Notes: a model not told the origin generated them from the sequence alone. Counted from the stretch's first letter, positions 41,590 to 49,835 are shown. The stretch is 64,000 bases of DNA from JBBECE01 sp040881985 (GCA_040881985.1 JBBECE010000014.1:62001-126000), one strand, 5' to 3'. A program made the numbers and translations.

Positions 41590-42474
41590 CTAGGCCTGTC
41601 GCGGCCGGCGCGTGAGCGGCACGATCTCGACCAGGACGATCGCGAGGAAGATCAGCGCCGCCCCGGCATAGCCGATGCCGGGCAGCCGCTCGCCGAGAAT
41701 GAGCGCCCCGCCGAGCGCCGCGAACAGCGCTTCGGCCGACATGATGATCGCGGCGTTCGCCGGGGGCACGTGCTGCTGGCCGATCGCCTGACAGGTGAAC
41801 CCGATGGCGGTCGACACAAACGCCACATAGGCGATCTCGACCCAGCCGAGCCGGAAAGCTTCGAGCGTGACGGTTTCGGTCGCGGCCGCGCCCAGCGCCG
41901 AATAGACGCCGGCGAGCAGGAAGATCACCGCGGAGACAAAGATCGGACGGGCGGTGAGGCGCACCAGATGGCCGAGCAGCAGGACATGGAGGGCCCAGAA
42001 CAGGGCACTGCCGACAATCAAGGCGTCGCCGACCGCGAACCGGTCGAGCCTGGCGCCGTTGAGGAGATAGAGTCCCAAGAGCGCCAACAGGGTCGAGGCC
42101 CAGATGATCGGGTGCGGCCGGATGCGGACGCCGATCAGCAGGATGGCGGGAACGAAAAGGACATAAAGTCCGGTGAGAAATCCGCCATTGGTGGCGGTGG
42201 TGGTGATCAGGCCTTGCTGCTGCAACCACGAGGCGAGGAAAAAGGCGACCGAGGCCAGCCCGATCAAACGCCAGTCGCGCGCCTCGATCGGGGTGCGCCG
42301 CGAGCGGCGCTCGAAGAGCGCGATCGGCAGGACGGCGAGACCGCCAAGCAGACAACGCGCGGCGATGAAGCTCAGCGGCTCCAGCGACTCCATGGCGCTT
42401 TTCTGGGCGATAAAAGCGAAGCCCCAGACGATCGAAGCGAAAATCAGAATAAGAGTCGCGAGCCGGCGGGACAC
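41590..42474 (-). CDS. EamA/DMT superfamily transporter
   Basis: This 294-residue protein has ten hydrophobic helices in two EamA repeats, for example LIFASIVWGFAFIAQKSAME in the first and GFTCQAIGQQHVPPANAAIIMSAEALFAAL in the second. Such proteins are predicted exporters of metabolites or amino acids. It begins one base after the stop of the cysteine-desulfurase-like gene, so the two may act on a shared substrate. The cargo cannot be told. Confidence 0.88.
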   Translation of the reverse strand: MSRRLATLILIFASIVWGFAFIAQKSAMESLEPLSFIAARCLLGGLAVLPIALFERRSRRTPIEARDWRLIGLASVAFFLASWLQQQGLITTTATNGGFLTGLYVLFVPAILLIGVRIRPHPIIWASTLLALLGLYLLNGARLDRFAVGDALIVGSALFWALHVLLLGHLVRLTARPIFVSAVIFLLAGVYSALGAAATETVTLEAFRLGWVEIAYVAFVSTAIGFTCQAIGQQHVPPANAAIIMSAEALFAALGGALILGERLPGIGYAGAALIFLAIVLVEIVPLTRRPRQA

Positions 42475-42475
42475 T

Positions 42476-43743
42476 TCAGGGGCGGCCCTTGAAAACCTTG
42501 ATCAGCGCCTCGATCGCCCGCTCGATCTCGACGGGGCTGGTGTAGTGGACGAAGGAGAGCCGCAGCACGCCACGTTCGGGATCGATACCGAGCGCCTCGA
42601 GCAGGCGGACCGAGTAGAAATGCCCGCCGCCGGCCATGATCTTGTGGGCGGCAAGCTGTTCGGCAAGCTCGGCGCCGGGACGGTTGCCGGCGATGGCGAC
42701 GGTCGGAGCGCGGCCTTCGGGGGTCGACGGCCCGATGAGGCGGATATCGTTGCGGGTACGCAGGAACTCGAGCAGCGGCGCGAGTAGCGCTGTCTCCTCG
42801 GCCCGCATCAGATCGTGGGCGCGACGGAACGGGTCGGCGCCATCAGGGATGGGCCCGGGGCTTGCGGCGAGGGCCTCGTAATAGTCGGCGATGCCGGCGC
42901 TGGCGGCGATCTGCGCGTGATCGGGGCCGGCGGGCGTCAGACGCTTTCGCAACTGCTTGTCGTTGAAGTAATGGCCTTGATTGGGCAGCGCCCGGGCAAG
43001 GTCGGGCTTGACCGCCATCACTCCTTGATGCGGTCCGTAAGTCTTGTAGGTCGAGATCAGATAGACGTCGGCGCCGATNNNNNNNNNNCGGGGCCGTGGG
43101 CGCCGACATCGGGCGGCCCGTGCGGGGCGTAGGAGACCCCGTCGACGACGCTGATCGCGCCGGCCCCGGCGATCTTGCGGCAGATCTCGGCGGCCGGATT
43201 AATCTCGCCGACGATGTTGGAGGCGTGCGGGAAGGCGACGAGCCCGACCCGCGAATCGAGCAGCCTGTCGAGGTCTTTCGGATCGAGATGACCGGTCTCG
43301 GGATTGACCCGCCATTCGCGGATCTCGAAGGCCTCGGCGGCCAGCCGCCGCAGCGCTCCGGAATTGGCTTCGTGGTCCTGGTTGGTGACAACGATTGTGG
43401 CGCCGGGTCGCAAATACCGGGCGAAGGCGCGGGCAAGCACATAGGTGTTCTGCGAGGTCGAGGGGCCGAAATGGATCGCCTCGGTTGGAACGTTGAGGAG
43501 CTTGCCCATCCGCTCATGGGCAAAATCCATCGCCTCGCCCGCTTCGGTCGAGGCGGGGAAGGGCGCGTAGGGTTGGACCTTCAGGCGACGGTAATAGGTG
43601 AAGAGCCGGTCGAGGACTTGCGCGCAAGGGTAGGAACCGCCCGCGTTTTCAAAGAACCCCCAGCCGGTGAGCGACGGCTCGGCGAAGGCGGGGAAATGCG
43701 CCCGGATGGTCTGCGGGTCGAGCGGCAATGGGACTGAAGGCAT
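42476..43743 (-). CDS. Cysteine desulfurase-like class V aminotransferase (interrupted by gap)
   Basis: This PLP enzyme is joined from two frames across a 10-N gap. The N-terminal part reads FFENAGGSYPCAQVLDRL, GPSTSQNTYVLARAF, VTNQDHEANSGALRRLA and ISVVDGVSYAPHGP. The C-terminal part reads DVYLISTYKTYGPH (PLP lysine), GIADYYEALA and GGGHFYSVRLLEALG. It resembles the cysteine desulfurase-like (CsdA-related) family. The frame change at 43079-43088 is most likely caused by the arbitrary gap length, not by mutation. It is coupled to the EamA transporter gene. Confidence 0.85.
43079..43088. other. Assembly gap of 10 N inside a gene
   Basis: Ten N lie within the aminotransferase-like gene. Coding continues on both sides in different frames, so the true missing length is not a match to ten bases. 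Confidence 0.98.
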
Positions 43744-43810
43744 TGGGTAGCCCTTGATCGAGAGGCTACCTAGCCCGCCCCCGCTTCGCCCGGCAAGTCG
43801 AACGGCAGTC

Positions 43811-43832
43811 GCCCCGGGGGAGGACCCGGGGC
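43811..43832 (-). terminator. GC-rich hairpin after the Spy-like gene
   Basis: GCCCCGGG and CCCGGGGC enclose GGAGGA, about 60 bases past the stop of the gene at 43891. There is no T-run, so its role as a terminator is only suggested. Confidence 0.35.
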
Positions 43833-43890
43833 GTCTCCGAAGGGGCCGGCCGCACGGGGCGGGGGCAATGCGCGGCCGGCGGTTGTGGAT

Positions 43891-44457
43891 TTACCGCCAG
43901 CGGCGGAACATGAAGCGCGGGCCGTCGTCGCCCTGCCAGTTGTGGCGGGCGCCCTGGCGCATTGGCAACAGGGCGAGCTTCTGCCGGTCGGTCAGGGAGT
44001 CGTAGAAGGCCTCGAAGGCGGGAAGCGCCGAATCTACCGCCTCGAGATGGGCGGAGACGAGGCTCTGGCGCAGCCGGATCGCATCGACCAGATCATCCGG
44101 CCGATCATCGCCGGCGGCGACGCAGGCGTCGGCGAACCCGGTCTGGGCGGCGAGCGCCGCGGTGCGGAAGTCTTCGAAAAGCGGGGTCTGGGCGTCGGTC
44201 AGCTCGAGCCGCTCGGCGGCAGCCTCGAGGGCGGATTCAAGGTGGGTCGCGCCGCGTTCCGAACAGGCGATGGCGAGCAATTCGCCGCCCCCGCCGCCGC
44301 CCATCATCGGGCCGATCGGCTGGTCGAACGGCACCTGGGCCGGGCCGTGGCGGTAATGGGTGAAGGCGACATCCTGGGCGATGGCCGCGGGCGCCGCGGC
44401 GAGCGCAATACCGGCCGCGGTCAGGGCGGAGGCGACGGTCGTCTGGATCAGTCTCAT
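43891..44457 (-). CDS. Spy/CpxP-like (LTxxQ) periplasmic protein
   Basis: This 188-residue exported protein has a signal peptide (about 1-27, AAIAQ). Two LTxxQ motifs, LTDAQTPLFEDF and LTDRQKLALLPM, with helical spacing, mark the Spy/CpxP family of periplasmic chaperones and stress sensors. A Gly/Met-rich insert (PMMGGGGGGELL) and a Trp/Arg-rich tail are particular to this protein. The ATG at 44457 is preceded by GAGGAACG. Confidence 0.75.
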   Translation of the reverse strand: MRLIQTTVASALTAAGIALAAAPAAIAQDVAFTHYRHGPAQVPFDQPIGPMMGGGGGGELLAIACSERGATHLESALEAAAERLELTDAQTPLFEDFRTAALAAQTGFADACVAAGDDRPDDLVDAIRLRQSLVSAHLEAVDSALPAFEAFYDSLTDRQKLALLPMRQGARHNWQGDDGPRFMFRRWR

Positions 44458-44587
44458 GGGGCGTTCCTCAGCAAGGGGGACGATGCAATAGTGGCGAAGG
44501 TAGGCAGCGGCCCCTTGCGACAAGCTTTCCGCCCGGTGAATTGTCGGTAAGGTCGGTAAGGTTGGGCGCGCCGGTCGCGGTGCCGCG

Positions 44588-44616
44588 AAAAAAGCGGCCG
44601 GCCCGAAGGCCGGCCA
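44588..44616 (-). terminator. Rho-independent terminator, minus strand
   Basis: On the minus strand GGCCGGCC-TTCG-GGCCGGCC is followed by GC and six T. It is 42 bases past the stop at 44658 and supports the small membrane protein gene there. Confidence 0.82.
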
Positions 44617-44657
44617 GTCCCATCCATCAAAGAATGGGTTCGGGTGGGTCCCGTTGT

Positions 44658-44876
44658 TCAGCGATGCGCGGCGCAATGCCTCCGGAAAGTGGCGCCCGGC
44701 TTTCCCGCCCCCCGCCACCGAAGAAAAGCGGCGCCAGCGAGTAAGAGGGTCAAGGGGAGAATCAGACCGGCCGGATCAGGATCGACATCCGGCAGCGTTG
44801 CCGCGTACGCGAGAACCAGAAGCGCGGCGGAAATGACGGCGATGTGAACGAACCGGTGAAAACTTCCGCTCCCCAT
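44658..44876 (-). CDS. Small two-helix membrane protein (hypothetical)
   Basis: This 72-residue protein has two hydrophobic stretches: FVHIAVISAALLVLAYAATLP and AGLILPLTLLLAGAAFL, ending in a basic tail. No family is recognised. The clear terminator right after it and the 166-base promoter-sized gap before it make a real transcript likely. The resemblance to short LPxTG-like or VPLPA-type membrane tails is too weak to use. Confidence 0.45.
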   Translation of the reverse strand: MGSGSFHRFVHIAVISAALLVLAYAATLPDVDPDPAGLILPLTLLLAGAAFLRWRGAGKPGATFRRHCAAHR

Positions 44877-45042
44877 TATGCCCTCGTGCGGTATCGTTTA
44901 CGCTCTGAAGGTGAGCCGCAAATACGCATGAAGTTGGGGCGGGGTGTGATTTAGTCGGCGCGTTTTCGCGGCAAGTTTGTGTCCGGTTTCGCGGTGCCGC
45001 CGCGGCCGTCCCGGACGCGAAGCGAAAAGGAGCGATCGGACC

Positions 45043-45483
45043 ATGAAGACGGCGTTGGCTATTCGCCTCGGGCTTTTGTTGCCGCTGGTTGCGGCGCTGT
45101 GGCTGGCCGCGGCGCGGGCCGAGGACGGGGCGCCCGATCCGGCCGCCTGGCAGGAGGTGATCAGCGGCCAGATCGAAGCATTCCGCCAGGGGCACGATGC
45201 AGTCGCGCTGTTTTATGCGGGGGCGCTTTTCCGCCGCGCCTATTCCGACCCCGCCGCCTTCGTCGAATCGATCCGGGTTTCGGGCTATGCGGCGATCATC
45301 GATTCGGTCGCCCACAGCTTCGGCGGCTTCGAGCTGATCTCCGAGGACGCTGTCCTGCAGATTGTCACCTTCGACGGCGGGGATCTGCATTCCTACCGGG
45401 CGCTCTACCAGCTCGATCTCGAGGACCAGGGCTGGCGGGTGCAGGGGGTAATGCTGCGGGAAATTCCCGGCGTCCATATCTAG
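45043..45483 (+). CDS. DUF4864 family secreted protein
   Basis: This 146-residue protein has a signal peptide (about 1-27). The mature part WQEVISGQIEAFRQGHDAVALFYAGALFRRAY, then FGGFELISEDAVLQIVTF and YQLDLEDQGWRVQGVML, has the NTF2/SnoaL-like pattern of DUF4864 proteins common in rhizobia. Function is unknown. The ATG at 45043 has GGAGCGA upstream. Confidence 0.75.
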   Translation: MKTALAIRLGLLLPLVAALWLAAARAEDGAPDPAAWQEVISGQIEAFRQGHDAVALFYAGALFRRAYSDPAAFVESIRVSGYAAIIDSVAHSFGGFELISEDAVLQIVTFDGGDLHSYRALYQLDLEDQGWRVQGVMLREIPGVHI

Positions 45484-45572
45484 GCCGGGTCTGCGGCCGT
45501 CGGCTTGCGCGGGCCGGGGGCCGGGGATACAAGGGGCGCCGCGTTTTAACCCCCCTTTCCGGTTGAGCCAAA

Positions 45573-46775
45573 ATGCCGATGATCTCCCAGGCGCTGCAGC
45601 GCGTGCGGCCGTCCGCCACCATGACCATCACCCAGCTGGCGCGCGAGAAGCAGGCGCTCGGCGACGACGTCATCCAGTTGAGCGCCGGCGAGCCCGACTT
45701 CGACACGCCCGAGCATATCAAGCAGGCGGCGATCCGGGCGCTCGCGGCGGGCAAGACCAAGTATACCGCCGTCGACGGCATCCCCGAGCTCAAGCAAGCG
45801 GTCGCCGCGAAGTTCCGGCGCGACAACGGGCTGACCGTGCCCGTCAGCCAGGTCTCGGTCGGCGTCGGGGGCAAGCAGATCATTTTCAATGCCCTCGTCG
45901 CGACGCTCGATCCGGGCGACGAGGTGATCATCCCGGCGCCCTATTGGGTGAGTTATCCGGAGATCGTGCGGCTGGCGGGAGCGACCCCGGTCACCGTCGA
46001 GGCGGGCGCGCATCAGGGGTTCCGGATTTCGCCGCAGCAGTTGCGTGCCGCGATCACCGAGCGGACCAAATGGCTGATCCTCAACTCGCCCGGCAACCCT
46101 TCGGGGACGGCGTACACTTATGCCCAGCTCAAGGGGCTCGCCGATGTGCTGGTCGGCCATCCGCAGGTGCATATCCTCACCGACGACATTTACGAGCACC
46201 TGATCTACGGGGAGAGCGAGTTCGCCACCATCGCCCAGGTCGAGCCGAAGCTGATGGGGCGGACGGTGACAGTGAACGGGGTCTCGAAAGCCTATTCGAT
46301 GACCGGCTGGCGGATCGGTTACGCGGCGGCGCCCGAATGGCTGGTCGGGGCGATGCGCAAGCTGATGGGCCAGTCGACCTCCAACCCCTGTTCGATCGCG
46401 CAATGGGCGGCGGTCGAGGCGCTGAACGGGCCGCAGGAGTTTCTCGACGATTGGCGGGCGACCTTCAAGAAGCGGCGCGACTACATGGTCGAGCGGCTGA
46501 ACGCGATTTCGGGGCTGACGTGCCGGACCCCGGACGGGGCGTTCTACGTCTTTCCCTCCTGCGAGGGAGTGATGGGGTCGCGGACGCCGGGCGGCAAGCG
46601 GATCGAGACCGACGAGGATTTTGTCCTGGCGCTGCTCGAAGAGGCGAATGTCGCGGCGGTGCATGGGGCGGCATTCGGGCTCAGCCCGCACCTCAGGATC
46701 TCCTACGCGACCTCGATGGAGGCGCTGGAAAAAGCCTGCGACCGGATCGATAGTTTCTGCGCCTCGCTCGACTGA
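45573..46775 (+). CDS. aspC: Aspartate aminotransferase (class I, Ib subgroup)
   Basis: This 400-residue PLP enzyme makes aspartate from oxaloacetate and glutamate (rhizobial aatA type). Motifs: IQLSAGEPDFDTPEHIKQAA, KTKYTAVDGIPELKQA, LNSPGNPSGTAYTY, TDDIYEHLIYG and the PLP-lysine segment VNGVSKAYSMTGWRIGY, with the final LRISYATSMEALEKA. Full length and uninterrupted. A gene remnant and two small RNAs follow it. Confidence 0.94.
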   Translation: MPMISQALQRVRPSATMTITQLAREKQALGDDVIQLSAGEPDFDTPEHIKQAAIRALAAGKTKYTAVDGIPELKQAVAAKFRRDNGLTVPVSQVSVGVGGKQIIFNALVATLDPGDEVIIPAPYWVSYPEIVRLAGATPVTVEAGAHQGFRISPQQLRAAITERTKWLILNSPGNPSGTAYTYAQLKGLADVLVGHPQVHILTDDIYEHLIYGESEFATIAQVEPKLMGRTVTVNGVSKAYSMTGWRIGYAAAPEWLVGAMRKLMGQSTSNPCSIAQWAAVEALNGPQEFLDDWRATFKKRRDYMVERLNAISGLTCRTPDGAFYVFPSCEGVMGSRTPGGKRIETDEDFVLALLEEANVAAVHGAAFGLSPHLRISYATSMEALEKACDRIDSFCASLD

Positions 46776-46795
46776 GCGGCATCACGGGAACGCTC

Positions 46796-46870
46796 ATTTC
46801 AGCATCGCCGGTTCTCGGCCAGCGGGCGCTCAACCGGGCGACGCTCGCCCGGCAGATGCTGCTCGGCTAG
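46796..46870 (+). pseudogene. Remnant of a winged-helix DNA-binding (AlkZ/YcaQ-like) gene
   Basis: Only 24 codons remain. The reading ASPVLGQRALNRATLARQML followed by LG and a TAG matches the conserved N-terminal block of winged-helix DNA-binding domain proteins (xLSxRALNRALLARQxLL). No start codon precedes it and the rest of the gene is missing. It sits between aspC and the small RNA terminator. The match is short, so this is a moderate-confidence call. Confidence 0.45.
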
Positions 46871-46935
46871 TCTTTAAGGCGGCCGAAAGTTGCTGGCGAG
46901 GTCAGGTTTTCCGAATAGTTCGAGCGCAGGACACA

Positions 46936-47120
46936 AGAAAAAGGCTCCGCCCGATGGACGGAGCCCAGGATTGGGGAAGACCCTAATCGCTTTAGTGTGG
47001 CAGGTGGCCCAGGGAGGAGGAGAGGGCTTCCCGCCGGTATCGTAACGGGGTCGAAGGAGGAGGAAACGACGCCCGCCCGATGGGTTGAAGATAAGCTCGC
47101 CGGGCCGGTCGGCAAGTGCC
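46936..47120 (-). ncRNA. CCUCCUCCC-loop small RNA (cuckoo/CcsR type), copy A
   Basis: The minus strand folds into two short hairpins that display anti-Shine-Dalgarno loops, then a terminator. Hairpin 1 is GTCG-loop-CGAC with CCTCCTCC in the loop (47050-47070). Hairpin 2 is GCCC-TCTCCTCCTCCCT-GGGC (47007-47027). The terminator stem GGCTCCG/CGGAGCC with TTTTTCTT follows (46938-46965). This is the architecture of the cuckoo/CcsR RNAs of alphaproteobacteria, which act in stress control. A heat-shock-type promoter lies just upstream. Confidence 0.72.
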
Positions 47121-47126
47121 GATGTT

Positions 47127-47153
47127 TCATGGGTACCGTGCATTTTGTGCAAG
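47127..47153 (-). promoter_or_regulatory. RpoH-like promoter of small RNA copy A
   Basis: On the minus strand CTTGCAC is followed after 13 bases by CCCATGA, close to the heat-shock sigma pattern CTTGAA-N11-16-CCCATNT. Transcription would begin near 47119. CcsR-type RNAs of Rhodobacter are under RpoH control, which fits. The match is partial. Confidence 0.45.
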
Positions 47154-47192
47154 GGCAGCAGGAGGTCGCGGGGGAAACTTTGCGAGAAACTT

Positions 47193-47310
47193 CAAGAAAG
47201 AGGCTCCGCCCGAGGGGAGAGCGGAGCCCGATCTAGAGGTCGATCCTCTGAGCAGGGGAAGCGCGGGCCAAGGGAGGAGGAGGAAATGGCGCCGAGCCGC
47301 CGTGCTGCTG
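47193..47310 (-). ncRNA. CCUCCUCCC-loop small RNA (cuckoo/CcsR type), copy B
   Basis: This is a second unit on the minus strand upstream of copy A. The hairpin GCCA/TGGC (47267-47290) shows TTTCCTCCTCCTCCCT in its loop. A small GAGG/CCTC stem and a terminator stem GGCTCCGC/GCGGAGCC followed by TCTTTCTT (47195-47228) come next. The terminator is clearly related to that of copy A. The 5' end is unclear; it may be made by processing of the lsrB-like transcript or from its own promoter. Confidence 0.65.
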
Positions 47311-47399
47311 CCCAACATCGCATCACGCGCTTTGCGCTGCCATATCTTTAGGCGCATACCAGCCATACAGCTGATGCATGGATAGGGCAGGCCCGCGCC

Positions 47400-48293
47400 C
47401 TAAAACGCCCAGTCGCGGGCCTTTGCGACGAGGAAATCCCGGAACACGCCGACGCGTTTCGAGGAGCGCAGCGCCGGCGGATAGACGAAATAGGACTCGA
47501 ATTCCGGCAGTTTCAGATCGCTGAGAATGCGGACGAGCGTTGGCTCTCCCTCGACGATATAGTCGGGGAGCATCGAAATCCCGATGTCCTGGCGGGTCGC
47601 CTGCACCATGCCGTAGATGGCGTTGACCCTGAGCGCCGGCTGGCGAATCGTCCCGTCGTCGCGGCCGATATGTTCGAGATAGTTCACTTCGCTCAGATAG
47701 GAGGGCACCGGCTCGCCGAAGGTGATGATCCGGTGGCGGTCGAGATCGTCGATGGTTTTCGGGGTGCCGTGCTCGGCGAGATATTTCTTCGAGGCGAAGA
47801 TGTGGAAGTGAACGGTGAACAGCTTGCGCTGGATCATCTCGGACTGGTTCGGCCGGTGCAGCCGGATCGCCACGTCAGCCTCGCGCATGGCCAGATCGAG
47901 TTCGGCGTCGTTGAGTTTGATCTCGAGCTGGATCGACGGATAGAGGACAATGAATTCGTGGATGCGCGAGGTAAGCCAGGTCGAGCCGAACCCGACCGTG
48001 GTGGTCACCGACAGGTTGCCCGACGGCTCGTCGCGCGCCTCCGACATGGCGGTTTCGACCGATTGCAGGTCCCAGGCCATGCGGTGGGCGGTACGGAAGA
48101 GCTGCTCGCCGACTTCGGTCAAGACCAGCCCGCGGGCGTGGCGGATGAAGAGCTTGAGGCCGAGATCTGCCTCGAGCGCCGAAATCTGGCGGGAGACCGC
48201 CGACTGGCTCATCGAGAGCTTTTCCCCGGCATGGGTGAAGCTGCCGGCCTCGGCGGCGGCGTGGAAAATCCGCAACTTGTCCCAGTCGAACAT
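47400..48293 (-). CDS. lsrB: LysR-type regulator, LsrB/VtlR-like
   Basis: This 297-residue LysR protein has an N-terminal winged HTH (WDKLRIFHAAAEAGSFTHAGEKLSMSQSAVSRQISALE) followed by the substrate-binding fold (VTTTVGFGSTWLTSRIHEF). The sequence and its location right behind trxB agree with LsrB of Sinorhizobium and VtlR of Brucella, which control small RNAs and envelope or redox genes. No cysteine is present in the whole protein, so direct thiol sensing as proposed for some orthologs is impossible here. Two small RNAs lie downstream. Confidence 0.85.
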   Translation of the reverse strand: MFDWDKLRIFHAAAEAGSFTHAGEKLSMSQSAVSRQISALEADLGLKLFIRHARGLVLTEVGEQLFRTAHRMAWDLQSVETAMSEARDEPSGNLSVTTTVGFGSTWLTSRIHEFIVLYPSIQLEIKLNDAELDLAMREADVAIRLHRPNQSEMIQRKLFTVHFHIFASKKYLAEHGTPKTIDDLDRHRIITFGEPVPSYLSEVNYLEHIGRDDGTIRQPALRVNAIYGMVQATRQDIGISMLPDYIVEGEPTLVRILSDLKLPEFESYFVYPPALRSSKRVGVFRDFLVAKARDWAF

Positions 48294-48319
48294 CGGCCGG
48301 GTCTCCCTCTCGCTTCGGA

Positions 48320-49270
48320 CTACTGGGCCGCTTCGGCGAGGTTGTGGGCGGCGAGATATTTCTCCGCTTCCAGCGCCGCCATGCAGCCGAGGCCCGCGGC
48401 GGTGACCGCCTGGCGATAGACGTCGTCGGTCACGTCGCCCGCCGCGTAAACGCCCGGAATCGAGGTGGCCGTCGAGTACGGCGCGGTGACGATATAGCCG
48501 CCATGCTTCATCTCGAGCTGGCCTTCAAAAAGCGAAGTCGCCGGGACATGGCCGATCGAAACGAAGATACCGCTAACCGGCAGCTCGAACGCTACCCCGG
48601 TCGAAACGTTCCGGAGCCTGGCGCCGGTGACGGCGGGCGGCGCGTCGGTGCCGACGACGTCAACGAGCACGGTGTTCCAGAGAACCTCGATCTTCTTGTG
48701 CTTGAAGAGACGCGCCTGCAGGATTCGCTCGGCGCGGAATTCGTCGCGGCGGTGGATGACGGTCACCTTGCTGGCGAAATTGGTCAGGAACAGCGCTTCC
48801 TCGACAGCGGTGTTGCCGCCCCCGACAACGAGCACATGCCGGTCGCGGAAGAAGAAGCCGTCGCAGGTCGCACAGGCCGAGACGCCATGGCCGCGATATT
48901 TCTGCTCGGAGGGCAGCCCCAGCCATTTCGCCTGGGCGCCGGTCGCGATGATGACCGAATCGGCGGTGTGGACGGCGCCGCTGTCCCCGGTCAGCCGGAA
49001 CGGGCGGGCCGAAAGATCGGCGGCGGCGATCGCCTCGTTGACGATTTTGGTGCCGACGTGGGTCGCCTGCGCCTGCATCTGCTGCATCAGCCACGGACCC
49101 TGAATGACGTCGGCGAAGCCGGGATAGTTCTCGACGTCGGTGGTAATGTTGAGTTGGCCGCCCGGCTCGGTGCCGGTGTAAAGGACCGGCTCGAGCATGG
49201 CGCGCGCGGCATAGATGGCGGCAGTGTAGCCGGCCGGGCCTGACCCGATGATGACGACGCGAGCGTGCAT
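48320..49270 (-). CDS. trxB: Thioredoxin-disulfide reductase
   Basis: This 316-residue FAD/NADPH enzyme keeps thioredoxin reduced. FAD motif IIGSGPAGYTAAIYAARA, redox centre CATC at 133-136, NADPH motif VLVVGGGNTAVEEALFL and the C-terminal FAD contact VYAAGDVTDDVYRQAVTAAG. The ATG at 49270 is used because family similarity starts there. The lsrB-like gene follows after 26 bases. Confidence 0.96.
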   Translation of the reverse strand: MHARVVIIGSGPAGYTAAIYAARAMLEPVLYTGTEPGGQLNITTDVENYPGFADVIQGPWLMQQMQAQATHVGTKIVNEAIAAADLSARPFRLTGDSGAVHTADSVIIATGAQAKWLGLPSEQKYRGHGVSACATCDGFFFRDRHVLVVGGGNTAVEEALFLTNFASKVTVIHRRDEFRAERILQARLFKHKKIEVLWNTVLVDVVGTDAPPAVTGARLRNVSTGVAFELPVSGIFVSIGHVPATSLFEGQLEMKHGGYIVTAPYSTATSIPGVYAAGDVTDDVYRQAVTAAGLGCMAALEAEKYLAAHNLAEAAQ

Positions 49271-49361
49271 GGGAGGACTCCGGAAAAAGGGGCGCTGGCC
49301 CCACGCATCCATCGGGCCGGCGGCGGAAATGCTCATGCCGCCGGCAAGGGAAATTAGAGCG

Positions 49362-49835
49362 CTACCTGAAACTGACCTTCAATATCGCGAAGCCGCGTGG
49401 CCCGCCGGGCGCCGCGACCTCGATCGATTCGCCGACCGCCTTGCCGATCAGCGCCCGGGCGATCGGCGAGGAGATGGAAATCCGGCCCTGCGAAACGTCC
49501 GCCTCCTGGTCGCCGACGATCATGTAGGTTTTCTTCTCGCCGGAATCCTCGTCGGCCAGAGAGACGGTAGCGCCGAATTTGACGGTCTTGCCGCCGAGCT
49601 TGGAGACATCGATCACCTCGGCCAGCGCCAGGATCGATTCGAGATCGGCGATGCGGCCCTCATTGTGGCCCTGCTGCTCCTTGGCGGCGTGGTATTCGGC
49701 GTTTTCGCTCAAATCGCCATGGCCACGGGCGTCGGAGATCGCCAGGATGATGCGCGGACGCTCCTCGGAGACGCGACGGCGCCATTCGGCGCTGAGCGCG
49801 GCGTGGCCGTCGGCGGTCATGGGTATCTTGTCCAT
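49362..49835 (-). CDS. greA: Transcription elongation factor GreA
   Basis: This 157-residue factor rescues backtracked RNA polymerase by stimulating transcript cleavage. The coiled-coil tip carries the acidic pair in ARGHGDLSENAEYHAAKE, and the C-terminal FKBP-like domain includes VKFGATVSLADEDSGE and ISISSPIARALIGKAVGE. The carB-csp-greA-trxB order is shared with other rhizobia, apart from the insertion of a sugar dehydrogenase gene. Confidence 0.96.
   Translation of the reverse strand: MDKIPMTADGHAALSAEWRRRVSEERPRIILAISDARGHGDLSENAEYHAAKEQQGHNEGRIADLESILALAEVIDVSKLGGKTVKFGATVSLADEDSGEKKTYMIVGDQEADVSQGRISISSPIARALIGKAVGESIEVAAPGGPRGFAILKVSFR

Noticed and set aside
43057..43523. Frameshift pseudogene in the cysteine-desulfurase-like gene
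   Set aside because: The frame change coincides with the 10-N gap, whose length is arbitrary. Motifs on both sides are intact, so the gene is probably whole.
47281..47351. Plus-strand ORF with an apparently perfect ribosome site (GGAGGAGGAGGAA then ATG)
   Set aside because: The GA-rich string is the complement of the CCUCCUCCC loop of the minus-strand RNA. The 21-codon frame has no similarity and the same string occurs without a proper frame in copy A.
47323..47379. 18-codon minus-strand ORF (MHQLYGWYAPKDMAAQSA) upstream of small RNA copy B
   Set aside because: No ribosome site is visible and I know no relatives. CcsR RNAs of Rhodobacter do follow a small gene, so it was considered, but that gene is of DUF1127 type and this one is not.
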